The position numbers were made by a program, and so were the translations under genes. From the NCBI RefSeq assembly GCF_030439915.1, contig NZ_JAQFJG010000004.1, forward strand, positions 62,001 through 126,000: DNA of 64,000 bases. Reading direction: 5' to 3'. Positions 34,096 through 42,281 of the stretch are shown here, in pieces. Position 1 is the stretch's first letter; the number at the start of each line of letters is the position of its first letter. Under the pieces are notes generated by a model, which was not told where the DNA came from, searched no databases, and saw only the letters and a list, made by a program, of their open reading frames with translations. The stretch is from Streptococcus sp. SPS1. GTDB lineage: Bacteria; Bacillota; Bacilli; Lactobacillales; Streptococcaceae.

Positions 34096-34716
34096 ATGAA
34101 ATCAATGAGAATCTTATTTTTGTTAGCTTTAATTCAAATCAGTTTGAGTAGCTGTTTCCTATGGAAAGAATGCATCTTGTCCTTTAAACAAAGTACAGCT
34201 TTTTTCATCGGAAGTATGGTCTTCGTTTCAGGAATCTGTGCTGGAGTAAATTATCTTTATACCCGTAAGCAAGAAGTTCATAGTGTCCTAGCCAGTAAGA
34301 AGTCAGTGAAGCTTTTTTACAGTATGTTACTCTTAATTAATTTATTAGGAGCTGTCCTTGTTTTGTCAGACAACTTGTTCATCAAAAATACGTTGCAGCA
34401 AGAATTAGTTGACTTTTTATTGCCATCCTTTTTCTTTCTATTTGGGCTAGATTTGTTGATTTTTTTACCCTTGAAAAAATACATGCGCGATTTTCTTGCT
34501 ATGCTAGACAGAAAAAAGACAGTATTGGTGACTATTTTAGCAACACTTCTCTTCTTAAGAAATCCAATGACCATTGTCTCACTTCTGATGTATATTGGAC
34601 TGGGTTTGTTTTTTGCAGCCTATCTTGTCCCAAATTCGGTTAAAAAGGAAGTTTCCTTTTATGGTCATATTTTCCGAGATCTTGTATTGGTCATTGCTAC
34701 GCTCATTTTCTTTTAG
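34096..34716 (+). CDS. Polytopic membrane protein, unknown function
   Basis: 206 residues with about six hydrophobic segments (ILFLLALIQISLSSCFLW; AFFIGSMVFVSGICAGV; LFYSMLLLINLLGAVLVL; FLLPSFFFLFGLDLLIFL; VLVTILATLLFL; LLMYIGLGLFFAAYLV). A possible lipobox-like SSC near residue 20 is followed by another TM pattern, so lipoprotein processing is doubtful. SD AAGGGAGAG lies before ATG 34096. It sits upstream of tsaE but the latter has its own promoter. No family is recognised. Confidence 0.7.
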   Translation: MKSMRILFLLALIQISLSSCFLWKECILSFKQSTAFFIGSMVFVSGICAGVNYLYTRKQEVHSVLASKKSVKLFYSMLLLINLLGAVLVLSDNLFIKNTLQQELVDFLLPSFFFLFGLDLLIFLPLKKYMRDFLAMLDRKKTVLVTILATLLFLRNPMTIVSLLMYIGLGLFFAAYLVPNSVKKEVSFYGHIFRDLVLVIATLIFF

Positions 34717-34785
34717 AGAAAGCTTGTTTTTATGGATGTTATGATGGTAAGTTTAGCAGGAAAATAGACACAAAAGAAAAGTTTT

Positions 34786-34794
34786 TGGTATAAT
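34786..34794 (+). promoter_or_regulatory. tsaE extended -10 (leaderless start)
   Basis: TGGTATAAT ends six bases before ATG 34801. There is no SD, so transcription should start at the start codon. Confidence 0.65.
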
Positions 34795-34800
34795 AAGAAT

Positions 34801-35244
34801 ATGTACACAAAAAATGAAGAAGAGCTGCAAGCCTTAGGGGAACGATTGGGCCATTTATTAGAAAAGAATGATGTTTTAATCTTAACTGGAGAACTGGGTG
34901 CAGGTAAAACGACCTTTACTAAAGGACTTGCTAAAGGTTTACAGATTTCTCAAATGATTAAGAGTCCAACCTACACTATTGTGAGAGAGTATGAAGGTAG
35001 ACTTCCACTTTTCCATTTAGATGTTTATCGTATTGGAGGAGATGCGGATTCTATTGATTTAGATGAGTTTCTCTTTGGTGGCGGAGTGACTGTTATTGAG
35101 TGGGGGAATCTCTTAGGAGATGCCTTGCCAGATACTTATTTAGAGTTGGAAATTCTAAAAGAAGAAGACGGTCGCAGATTACATTTCCAAGCAAAGGGTT
35201 TGCGTGCAGAAAAACTCTTAGAGGAGCTTCGACATGGAGTATGA
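34801..35244 (+). CDS. tsaE: tRNA threonylcarbamoyladenosine biosynthesis ATPase TsaE
   Basis: 147 residues, a P-loop ATPase that works with TsaB and TsaD to make t6A37 on ANN-decoding tRNAs. Walker A GELGAGKTT at 30-38, KSPTYTIVREYEG (switch region), HLDVYRIGG and the VIEWG motif. It overlaps the acetyltransferase gene by 11 bases, giving coupled translation into a tsaE-GNAT-LCP operon. Start ATG 34801 lies directly at the predicted transcription start. Confidence 0.95.
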   Translation: MYTKNEEELQALGERLGHLLEKNDVLILTGELGAGKTTFTKGLAKGLQISQMIKSPTYTIVREYEGRLPLFHLDVYRIGGDADSIDLDEFLFGGGVTVIEWGNLLGDALPDTYLELEILKEEDGRRLHFQAKGLRAEKLLEELRHGV

Positions 35245-35752
35245 ATTGCTCATTAGAGAAGCAGAGCCTAAAGATGCAGCTGAATTAGTGGCCTTTTTAA
35301 ATCGTGTAAGTTTGGAGACAGATTTTACCAGCCTAGACAGAGATGGTATTCTCTTGACCAGTGAGGAGATGGAAATATTCCTCAACAAGCAAGCTAGTTC
35401 GGACAATCAGATAACCTTACTTGCATTCTTAAATGATAAAATTGCTGGTCTTGTAAATATTACAGCTGACCAGCGCAAGAGAGTCCGTCATATTGGAGAT
35501 CTCTTCATTGTGATTGGAAAAAGATATTGGAATAATGGATTGGGAAGTTTGTTGCTAGAAGAAGCGATAGAGTGGGCACAAGCAGGTGGCATTCTGCGTC
35601 GTCTCCAACTGACTGTCCAAACTCGTAATCAAGCAGCAGTCCATCTTTATCAAAAGCATGGCTTTGTAATTGAAGGTCGCCAAGAGCGTGGAGCATATAT
35701 AGAAGAAGGGAAATTTATCGATGTTTACTTGATGGGTAAACTGATCGATTAG
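35234..35752 (+). CDS. GNAT-family N-acetyltransferase
   Basis: 172 residues with the acetyl-CoA-binding loop region GKRYWNNGLGSLLLEEAIEWA and the C-terminal LTVQTRNQAAVHLYQKHGFVIEGR, typical of RimI/ribosomal-protein-like or small-molecule acetyltransferases (RimJ/RimL-like subgroup). It overlaps tsaE, as RimI genes often neighbour tsaE/tsaB, but sequence does not prove RimI activity. The acceptor is unknown. Confidence 0.88.
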   Translation: MEYELLIREAEPKDAAELVAFLNRVSLETDFTSLDRDGILLTSEEMEIFLNKQASSDNQITLLAFLNDKIAGLVNITADQRKRVRHIGDLFIVIGKRYWNNGLGSLLLEEAIEWAQAGGILRRLQLTVQTRNQAAVHLYQKHGFVIEGRQERGAYIEEGKFIDVYLMGKLID

Positions 35753-35759
35753 TAGAAAT

Positions 35760-36776
35760 ATGGTTAAAAAAATTATTGGAATGGTGCTAGCTTTACTTTC
35801 TGTAACTGTAGTAGGAGCAGGTATTTTTGCTTATACTATTTATCAACAAGGGACAGAAACCTTAGCTAAAACCTATAAAAAAATCGGCGAAGAAACCAAG
35901 GTTATAGAAGCAACTGAACCTTTGACCATTCTGTTAATGGGAGTGGACACCGGAAATGCTGAACGAACTGAAACTTGGGTCGGTAGAAGTGATAGCATGA
36001 TCTTGATGACAGTGAATCCTAAAACGAAAAAAACAACGATGATGAGTTTAGAGCGGGATATTCTGACCCGCATTGAATCAGGGAATGGTCAGGCTCATGA
36101 AGCGAAACTGAATTCAGCATATGCAGATGGTGGAGCAGAGCTTGCTATAGAAACCATTCAAAAAATGATGAATATCCATATTGATCGCTATGTGATGGTC
36201 AATATGAAAGGGTTGCAAAAACTAGTGGATGCAGTAGGTGGTATTACAGTCAATAATACCCTAGGTTTCCCAATTTCTATCAGTGACCAAGAAGAATTTA
36301 ATACCATTTCTATCGGTGTTGGGGAGCAACATATTGGGGGAGAAGAAGCCCTAGTCTATGCACGAATGCGTTACCAAGATCCTGAGGGGGATTATGGTCG
36401 CCAAAAACGTCAACGTGAAGTTATTCAAAAAGTCATGGAAAAAGCCCTCAGTTTAAATAGCGTTGGTCATTATCAAGAGATTCTAAAAGCTTTGAGTGAC
36501 AATATGCAGACCAATATTGATTTGTCTGCAAAAAGTATCCCTAACTTGCTAGGCTATAAAGATTCATTTAAAACCATTGAAACTCAGCAGTTGCAGGGTG
36601 AAGGAGAGATGCTTCAAGGTGTTTCTTACCAGATTGTTTCGAGAGCACATATGTTGGAAATGCAAAATCTACTCCGACGTTCTTTGGGACAAGAAGAAGT
36701 CACTCAGCTTGAAACCAATGCGGTCTTATTTGAAGATTTATTTGGCAGAGCACCTGTTGGTGATGAAGATAATTAA
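35760..36776 (+). CDS. LytR-CpsA-Psr (LCP) family cell-wall ligase
   Basis: 338 residues with one N-terminal TM helix (IIGMVLALLSVTVVGAGIFAYTIY). The extracellular LCP domain begins ILLMGVDTGNAERTE, then GRSDSMILMTVNPKTKKTTMMSLERD, with the Asp/Arg residues that hold the polyprenyl-pyrophosphate. The domain continues in HIDRYVMVNMKGLQKLVDAVGGI, and YARMRYQDPEGDYGRQKRQREV is the conserved core. LCP enzymes attach teichoic acid or capsule to peptidoglycan. In pneumococcus the gene at this position (before cinA) is often called psr or msrR-like. Confidence 0.93.
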   Translation: MVKKIIGMVLALLSVTVVGAGIFAYTIYQQGTETLAKTYKKIGEETKVIEATEPLTILLMGVDTGNAERTETWVGRSDSMILMTVNPKTKKTTMMSLERDILTRIESGNGQAHEAKLNSAYADGGAELAIETIQKMMNIHIDRYVMVNMKGLQKLVDAVGGITVNNTLGFPISISDQEEFNTISIGVGEQHIGGEEALVYARMRYQDPEGDYGRQKRQREVIQKVMEKALSLNSVGHYQEILKALSDNMQTNIDLSAKSIPNLLGYKDSFKTIETQQLQGEGEMLQGVSYQIVSRAHMLEMQNLLRRSLGQEEVTQLETNAVLFEDLFGRAPVGDEDN

Positions 36777-36799
36777 CTTTTGATACAAATAAAAAATCA

Positions 36800-36826
36800 A
36801 TCGTAGGAAAATTCCTGCGATTTTTT
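36800..36826 (+). terminator. Terminator before the competence operon
   Basis: ATCGTAGGAA/TTCCTGCGAT, ten pairs with one wobble and a very short loop, then six T. Confidence 0.8.
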
Positions 36827-36834
36827 CAAAAAAA

Positions 36835-36842
36835 TACGAATA
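36835..36842 (+). promoter_or_regulatory. ComX box (cin-box) of cinA-recA
   Basis: TACGAATA, the exact consensus recognised by ComX-RNA polymerase, 17 bases before the cinA ATG and directly after a T-rich terminator tail. Confidence 0.9.
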
Positions 36843-36859
36843 GATAGGTAGGAGGTAGC

Positions 36860-38116
36860 ATGAAAGCAGAAATCATTGCTGTTGGAACAGAGATTTTGAC
36901 AGGACAGATTGTCAACACCAATGCTCAGTTTTTATCAGAAAAACTAGCAGAGATTGGGGTAGACGTATATTTTCAGACGGCTGTAGGAGACAATGAAGCT
37001 CGTCTCTTGGCTTTGCTTGAGATTGCCAGTCAACGTAGCAGTCTGGTGATTTTGACAGGCGGTTTGGGACCAACTGAGGACGATTTGACCAAACAAACTC
37101 TAGCTAAATTTTTAGGGAAAGAATTAGTCTTCGATCCTCAGGCCCAGAAGAAGTTGGATATCTTTTTTGCCCAGAGACCAGACTATGCCCGAACACCGAA
37201 TAACGAAAGACAAGCTCAAATTGTAGAAGGAGCGACTCCACTGCCAAATGAAACAGGACTGGCTGTGGGAGGAATATTGGAAGTCGATGGAGTGACCTAC
37301 GTTGTCCTTCCAGGTCCACCAAGTGAATTGAAGCCTATGGTTTTAAACCAACTTCTACCCAAGTTGATGACAGGGAGCAAGCTGTATTCCCGAGTTCTTC
37401 GTTTCTTTGGGGTTGGCGAGAGCCAGCTGGTGACGATTTTGGCTGATTTAATTGATAATCAGATCGATCCTACCTTGGCACCTTATGCCAAGACAGGAGA
37501 GGTAACCTTGCGTCTGTCAACAAAGGCTAGCAGTCAAGAAGAGGCGAATCAAGTGCTGGATATTTTGGAAAATCAAATATTAGGTCGCCAGACCTTTGAA
37601 GGCCTTTCTTTACGAGAACTTTGTTATGGTTATGGGGAAGAAACTAGTTTAGCCAGTATTGTGGTAGAAGAACTGAAAAGGCAAGGGAAAACCATCACGG
37701 CTGCTGAGAGTTTGACAGCAGGGCTTTTCCAAGCAACTGTAGCGGATTTTTCAGGAGCTTCCAGTATATTTAAGGGTGGTTTTGTGACCTATAGCTTGGA
37801 GGAAAAATCAAGGATGTTGGATATTCCTGCCAAGGATTTGGAAGAGCAGGGTGTGGTGTCTGAATTTACAGCTCAGAAGATGGCTGAGCAGGCACGAATC
37901 AAGACCCAGTCTGATTATGGTATTAGTTTGACTGGAGTGGCAGGACCAGATAGCCTAGAAGGGCACCCAGCTGGGACAGTCTTCATAGGCTTGGCACAGG
38001 AGCAAGGAACTGAGGTTATCAAGGTGAATATTGGAGGCAGAAGTCGAGCAGATGTACGTCACATTGCGGTTATGCATGCCTTTAACCTAGTTCGCAAGGC
38101 TTTATTAAGTGACTAA
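36860..38116 (+). CDS. cinA: Competence/damage-inducible protein CinA
   Basis: 418 residues: N-terminal MoaB/MogA-like pyrophosphatase domain ([45 protein letters not shown]) and C-terminal nicotinamide-nucleotide amidase domain ([28 protein letters not shown]). In pneumococcus it is a late competence protein that interacts with RecA. SD GGAGG precedes ATG 36860, just after the ComX box. recA follows 54 bases later with its own extended -10. Confidence 0.96.
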   Translation: MKAEIIAVGTEILTGQIVNTNAQFLSEKLAEIGVDVYFQTAVGDNEARLLALLEIASQRSSLVILTGGLGPTEDDLTKQTLAKFLGKELVFDPQAQKKLDIFFAQRPDYARTPNNERQAQIVEGATPLPNETGLAVGGILEVDGVTYVVLPGPPSELKPMVLNQLLPKLMTGSKLYSRVLRFFGVGESQLVTILADLIDNQIDPTLAPYAKTGEVTLRLSTKASSQEEANQVLDILENQILGRQTFEGLSLRELCYGYGEETSLASIVVEELKRQGKTITAAESLTAGLFQATVADFSGASSIFKGGFVTYSLEEKSRMLDIPAKDLEEQGVVSEFTAQKMAEQARIKTQSDYGISLTGVAGPDSLEGHPAGTVFIGLAQEQGTEVIKVNIGGRSRADVRHIAVMHAFNLVRKALLSD

Positions 38117-38120
38117 CTTT

Positions 38121-38129
38121 TGATATAAT
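38121..38129 (+). promoter_or_regulatory. recA internal promoter (extended -10)
   Basis: TGATATAAT five bases after the cinA stop, without a good -35. It would give basal recA expression outside competence. Confidence 0.6.
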
Positions 38130-38170
38130 AGTAGATAGGTCTGAGGACCATTAGAATGTAGGAGAATAGA

Positions 38171-39337
38171 ATGGCGAAAAAACCAAAAAAATTAGATGAA
38201 ATTTCAAAAAAATTTGGGGCAGAACGTGAAAAAGCCTTGAATGATGCTCTTAAATTGATTGAGAAAGACTTTGGTAAAGGATCAATCATGCGTTTGGGTG
38301 AACGTGCCGAGCAAAAGGTGCAAGTGATGAGCTCAGGTTCCTTGGCGCTTGACATTGCCCTTGGTTCAGGTGGTTATCCTAAGGGACGTATCATCGAAAT
38401 CTATGGGCCAGAGTCATCTGGTAAGACAACGGTTGCCCTTCATGCAGTTGCACAAGCGCAAAAAGAAGGTGGGATTGCTGCCTTTATCGATGCGGAACAT
38501 GCCCTTGATCCAGCTTATGCTGCGGCTCTTGGTGTCAACATTGACGAATTGCTCTTGTCACAACCAGACTCAGGAGAGCAAGGTCTTGAAATTGCAGGAA
38601 AATTGATTGACTCAGGTGCAGTTGATCTTGTCGTAGTCGACTCAGTTGCAGCCCTTGTACCTCGCGCGGAAATTGATGGAGATATAGGAGATAACCACGT
38701 TGGTTTGCAGGCTCGTATGATGAGCCAGGCCATGCGTAAACTTGGCGCCTCTATCAATAAAACCAAAACAATTGCCATCTTTATCAACCAATTGCGTGAA
38801 AAAGTTGGGGTCATGTTTGGAAATCCAGAAACAACACCTGGTGGACGTGCTCTGAAATTCTATGCTTCAGTGCGTTTGGATGTTCGTGGTAATACACAAA
38901 TTAAGGGAACTGGTGACCAAAAAGAAACCAATGTTGGTAAAGAAACTAAGATTAAGGTTGTAAAAAATAAGGTAGCTCCACCGTTTAAGGAAGCCGTAGT
39001 TGAAATTATGTACGGAGAAGGAATTTCTAAGACTGGTGAACTCTTGAAGATTGCAAGCGATTTGGATATTATCAAAAAAGCAGGGGCTTGGTATTCTTAT
39101 AAAGATGAAAAAATTGGGCAAGGTTCTGAGAATGCTAAGAAATACTTGGCAGAGCACCCAGAAATCTTTGATGAAATTGATAAGCAAGTCCGTTCTAAAT
39201 TTGGCTTGATTGATGGAGAAGAAGCTTCAGAACAAGATACTGAAAACAAAAAAGATGAAGCAGTTCAAGCAGATTCTGTGAATGAAGAAGTAACTCTTGA
39301 CCTAGGCGATGAGCTTGAAATCGAAATTGAAGAATAA
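38171..39337 (+). CDS. recA: Recombinase RecA
   Basis: 388 residues. Walker [10 protein letters not shown] (79-87), Walker [11 protein letters not shown], the L1/L2 DNA-binding loops ([27 protein letters not shown]) and the Asp/Glu-rich C-terminal tail usual in streptococci. It catalyses strand exchange in repair and transformation. SD AGGAG lies before ATG 38171. It is second gene of the cinA-recA-dinF competence operon. I see no LexA-type SOS box, in line with the lack of a classical SOS response in these bacteria. Confidence 0.98.
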   Translation: MAKKPKKLDEISKKFGAEREKALNDALKLIEKDFGKGSIMRLGERAEQKVQVMSSGSLALDIALGSGGYPKGRIIEIYGPESSGKTTVALHAVAQAQKEGGIAAFIDAEHALDPAYAAALGVNIDELLLSQPDSGEQGLEIAGKLIDSGAVDLVVVDSVAALVPRAEIDGDIGDNHVGLQARMMSQAMRKLGASINKTKTIAIFINQLREKVGVMFGNPETTPGGRALKFYASVRLDVRGNTQIKGTGDQKETNVGKETKIKVVKNKVAPPFKEAVVEIMYGEGISKTGELLKIASDLDIIKKAGAWYSYKDEKIGQGSENAKKYLAEHPEIFDEIDKQVRSKFGLIDGEEASEQDTENKKDEAVQADSVNEEVTLDLGDELEIEIEE

Positions 39338-39345
39338 GCTGTCAA

Positions 39346-39371
39346 AGTAGTGGAGAAATCCGCTGCTTTTT
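39346..39371 (+). terminator. recA terminator
   Basis: AGTAGTGGA-GAAA-TCCGCTGCT (nine pairs, two wobbles) and T run. Partial read-through into dinF is possible. Confidence 0.75.
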
Positions 39372-39416
39372 CGGTTTTTTGTTCAAGATTTCAGATTGAC
39401 TATAGTTTGCTGTTTC

Positions 39417-39445
39417 TTGTGGCTCCACTAGAAAGCTGATATAAT
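39417..39445 (+). promoter_or_regulatory. dinF promoter (leaderless start)
   Basis: TTGTGG (39417-39422), 17-base spacer, extended TGATATAAT (39437-39445). ATG 39452 follows after six bases without an SD. Confidence 0.65.
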
Positions 39446-39451
39446 AGCCTT

Positions 39452-40822
39452 ATGAATAAAAAACGAACAGTGGACCTGATACATGGTCCGATTCTTCCCT
39501 CTCTCTTAAGCTTCGCCTTCCCAATCTTGCTGTCAAATATTTTTCAACAGCTCTATAACACTGCTGATGTCTTGATTGTTGGACGATTTCTTGGCCAAGA
39601 TTCCTTGGCTGCAGTAGGGGCGACGACAGCGATTTTTGACCTGATTGTAGGATTTACTCTTGGTGTTGGAAATGGCATGGGGATTGTCATTGCCCGTTAT
39701 TACGGGGCTCGGAATTTCACTAAAATAAAGGAAGCAGTAGCAGCAACTTGGATTTTAGGTGCTCTTTTGAGCATTCTAGTGATGCTACTGGGCTTTCTTG
39801 GTTTGTATCCTCTTTTACAGTACCTAGATACCCCTGCAGAAATTCTTCCCCAGTCCTATCAATATATTTCTATGATTGTGACTTGTGTTGGTGTCAGCTT
39901 TGCTTATAATCTTTTTGCAGGCTTGTTGCGGTCTATTGGGGACAGTCTAGCTGCCCTTGGATTTTTGATTTTTTCTGCCTTGGTTAATGTGGTTCTGGAT
40001 CTCTATTTCATTACGCAATTGCATCTGGGAGTTCAATCGGCAGGACTTGCTACCATTATTTCGCAAGGCTTATCAGCGGTTCTTTGCTTTTATTATATCC
40101 GTAAGAGTGTGCCTGAGCTACTCCCTCAGCTCAAGCATTTCAAATGGGACAAGGCCTTATACGCCGATCTTTTGGAGCAAGGTTTGGCTATGGGCTTGAT
40201 GAGTTCAATTGTGTCCATCGGCAGTGTGATTTTACAGTCTTCTGTTAATACCTTTGGTGCAGTGATTATTAGTGCCCAGACGGCAGCTCGACGCATTATG
40301 GCCTTCGCCCTTCTTCCCATGACCGCTATTTCTGCATCAATGACGACCTTTGCCTCTCAGAATCTTGGGGCTAAGCGACCAGACCGCATTGTTCAAGGTC
40401 TTCGAATCGGTAGTCGTTTAAGTATATCCTGGGCAGTTTTTGTTTGTATCTTCCTCTTTTTTGCCAGTCCAGCCCTGGTTTCCTTCTTGGCTAGTTCGAC
40501 GGATAGCTACTTGATAGAAAATGGAAGTCTCTATCTGCAAATCAGTTCAGCCTTTTATCCTATTTTGAGTCTCTTGTTGATTTATCGAAATTGTTTGCAG
40601 GGTTTGGGGCAAAAAGTCCTTCCGCTGGTTTCTAGCTTTATCGAACTAATCGGGAAAATTGCTTTTGTGGTCTTGATTATCCCTTGGGCAGGCTATAAGG
40701 GAGTTATCCTTTGTGAACCCCTAATCTGGGTTGCCATGACCATTCAACTGTACTTCTCACTGTTCCGTCACCCCTTGATAAAAGAAGGCAAGGCAATCTT
40801 GGTAACCAAAGTGCAATCCTAG
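39452..40822 (+). CDS. dinF: MATE-family efflux protein DinF
   Basis: 456 residues and twelve predicted TM helices. MATE N-half motif LSFAFPILLSNIFQQLYNTAD and the matching C-half region (ISAQTAARRIMAFALLPMTAISASMTTFASQNLGAKR, split by a loop). It is a sodium- or proton-coupled exporter linked in pneumococcus to protection from oxidative stress and DNA damage, and is the third gene of the recA operon. In pneumococcus lytA follows; here yebC follows, so the operon ends without an autolysin gene. Substrates are not determinable. Confidence 0.94.
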   Translation: MNKKRTVDLIHGPILPSLLSFAFPILLSNIFQQLYNTADVLIVGRFLGQDSLAAVGATTAIFDLIVGFTLGVGNGMGIVIARYYGARNFTKIKEAVAATWILGALLSILVMLLGFLGLYPLLQYLDTPAEILPQSYQYISMIVTCVGVSFAYNLFAGLLRSIGDSLAALGFLIFSALVNVVLDLYFITQLHLGVQSAGLATIISQGLSAVLCFYYIRKSVPELLPQLKHFKWDKALYADLLEQGLAMGLMSSIVSIGSVILQSSVNTFGAVIISAQTAARRIMAFALLPMTAISASMTTFASQNLGAKRPDRIVQGLRIGSRLSISWAVFVCIFLFFASPALVSFLASSTDSYLIENGSLYLQISSAFYPILSLLLIYRNCLQGLGQKVLPLVSSFIELIGKIAFVVLIIPWAGYKGVILCEPLIWVAMTIQLYFSLFRHPLIKEGKAILVTKVQS

Positions 40823-40917
40823 TTGGATTTACTGAATAAAATCTATTTCCTCTAGTGAAAATCGAAAAAACTTGTGTTATAATAAGAAAGATTAAAATGT
40901 GAAAAAGGAGATTCCTA

Positions 40918-41634
40918 ATGGGACGTAAATGGGCCAATATCGTAGCCAAGAAAACGGCTAAAGATGGAGCTAACTCTAAAGTATATGCAAAGTTTGGTGT
41001 AGAAATCTATGTAGCAGCTAAAAAAGGTGATCCAGATCCAGAATCAAACTCAGCCTTGAAATTCGTTATCGACCGTGCTAAACAAGCTCAAGTGCCAAAA
41101 CACGTTATCGATAAAGCTTTGGACAAGGCTAAAGGAAACACAGACGAAACCTTTACAGAAGGACGTTACGAAGGTTTTGGACCAAATGGTTCTATGCTGA
41201 TCGTGGATACTTTGACTTCAAACGTTAACCGTACAGCGGCTAATGTCCGTGCAGCTTTTGGTAAAAATGGCGGAAATATGGGCGCTTCAGGTTCAGTTTC
41301 ATACCTCTTCGATAACAAGGGTGTTATTGTATTTGCAGGTGAAGATGCCGATGCAGTCTTTGAGCAATTGCTAGAAGCAGATGTGGATGTGGATGATGTA
41401 GAAGCAGAAGAAGGTACAATCACAGTTTACACAGCTCCAACTGACCTTCACAAGGCTATCGTTGCCCTTCGTGAGTCAGGTATCCAAGAATTCCAAGTGA
41501 CAGAATTGGAAATGATTCCTCAGTCAGAAGTAGAATTGTCAGGGGATGACCTTGAAACCTTTGAAAAACTTTACAGCGTTCTTGAGGACGACGAAGACGT
41601 ACAAAAGATTTATACGAACGTAGATGGGTTCTAA
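40918..41634 (+). CDS. YebC/PmpR-family protein
   Basis: 238 residues, full length. It starts [21 protein letters not shown] and contains [27 protein letters not shown] and the acidic [26 protein letters not shown] region. The family is annotated as a transcriptional regulator in some bacteria; YebC proteins also help ribosomes through polyproline stalls. A paralog usually exists. An extended -10 TGTTATAAT (40875-40883) and AAAGGAG drive it. Confidence 0.94.
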   Translation: MGRKWANIVAKKTAKDGANSKVYAKFGVEIYVAAKKGDPDPESNSALKFVIDRAKQAQVPKHVIDKALDKAKGNTDETFTEGRYEGFGPNGSMLIVDTLTSNVNRTAANVRAAFGKNGGNMGASGSVSYLFDNKGVIVFAGEDADAVFEQLLEADVDVDDVEAEEGTITVYTAPTDLHKAIVALRESGIQEFQVTELEMIPQSEVELSGDDLETFEKLYSVLEDDEDVQKIYTNVDGF

Positions 41635-41653
41635 TTTAACCTAGAGAACATAA

Positions 41654-41685
41654 TCCTAAGTGAAAAAATCACTTGGGAGTTTTTT
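41654..41685 (+). terminator. yebC terminator
   Basis: TCCTAAGTGA-AAAAA-TCACTTGGGA followed by a T run. Confidence 0.88.
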
Positions 41686-41696
41686 TATCTACAAAT

Positions 41697-41783
41697 TAGT
41701 TCTCATAGAAACTTTTTCTTGACATCTCTTTTCAAAGTGATAAAATAGTTCTCATGAAAACTTATTTAGTTCCTAGGAGAACT
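41697..41783. promoter_or_regulatory. Three MarR operator copies around the marR-ABC promoter
   Basis: Three 17-base copies: TAGTTCTCATAGAAACT (41697-41713), TAGTTCTCATGAAAACT (41746-41762), TAGTTCCTAGGAGAACT (41767-41783). The third sits in a perfect palindrome ATTTAGTTC/GAACTAAAT. The promoter is TTGACA (41719-41724), 16-base spacer, TAAAAT (41741-41746), so copies flank both sides of it. Confidence 0.75.
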
Positions 41784-41810
41784 AAATACAAGGATTAGAA
41801 AGGAGCAATC

Positions 41811-42281
41811 ATGGATAAACCGATGTTGGTCTTTAAGCGTTTTAGTCATCAGATTCATCTGATGGTACAAAGGGAAGCCAAACGTTGTGGTATTGAATTT
41901 ATGGGTGGACCGCAAGGTCAGGTTGTACGTTTTTTGGATATCCGTGAGGAAAACCAAGACTTGGTCTTGATTAAAGATATTGAGCAAGAACTCAATATTA
42001 GCAAATCTGTTGCTAGTAACTTGGTCAAGCGTATGGTGCAAAATGGTCTGGTAGAATTGGAGGCGAGCTCTAGCGATAAGCGGGCTAAGTTTGTTCGTCT
42101 GACGGAAAAATCGCGTTCTCAAATGCAAGAATTTAAGGCCTTTTTTAAACGCATAGACAAGCAGTTGTTGGCAGATGTAGATGAAGGCGAATTACTGATT
42201 TTTGAGAAAGTCCTGGCTCAACTACAGGAAAATATCAAGAGAATAGGAGGAGATAATGAAGAAATTAGCAAAACGAATTAG
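41811..42281 (+). CDS. MarR-family transcriptional repressor
   Basis: 156 residues with a winged helix-turn-helix: DLVLIKDIEQELNISKSVASNLVKRM (recognition region) and the wing DKRAKFVRLTEKSRSQ. It overlaps the first ABC gene by 26 bases, a frequent arrangement in which a MarR repressor controls its own operon for a heterodimeric drug exporter until a ligand releases it. Three repeats of a semi-palindromic operator lie around the promoter. The inducer is unknown. Confidence 0.92.
   Translation: MDKPMLVFKRFSHQIHLMVQREAKRCGIEFMGGPQGQVVRFLDIREENQDLVLIKDIEQELNISKSVASNLVKRMVQNGLVELEASSSDKRAKFVRLTEKSRSQMQEFKAFFKRIDKQLLADVDEGELLIFEKVLAQLQENIKRIGGDNEEISKTN

Noticed and set aside
39338..39451. Truncated lytA remnant around dinF
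   Set aside because: No choline-binding repeats or amidase sequence are seen before or after dinF.
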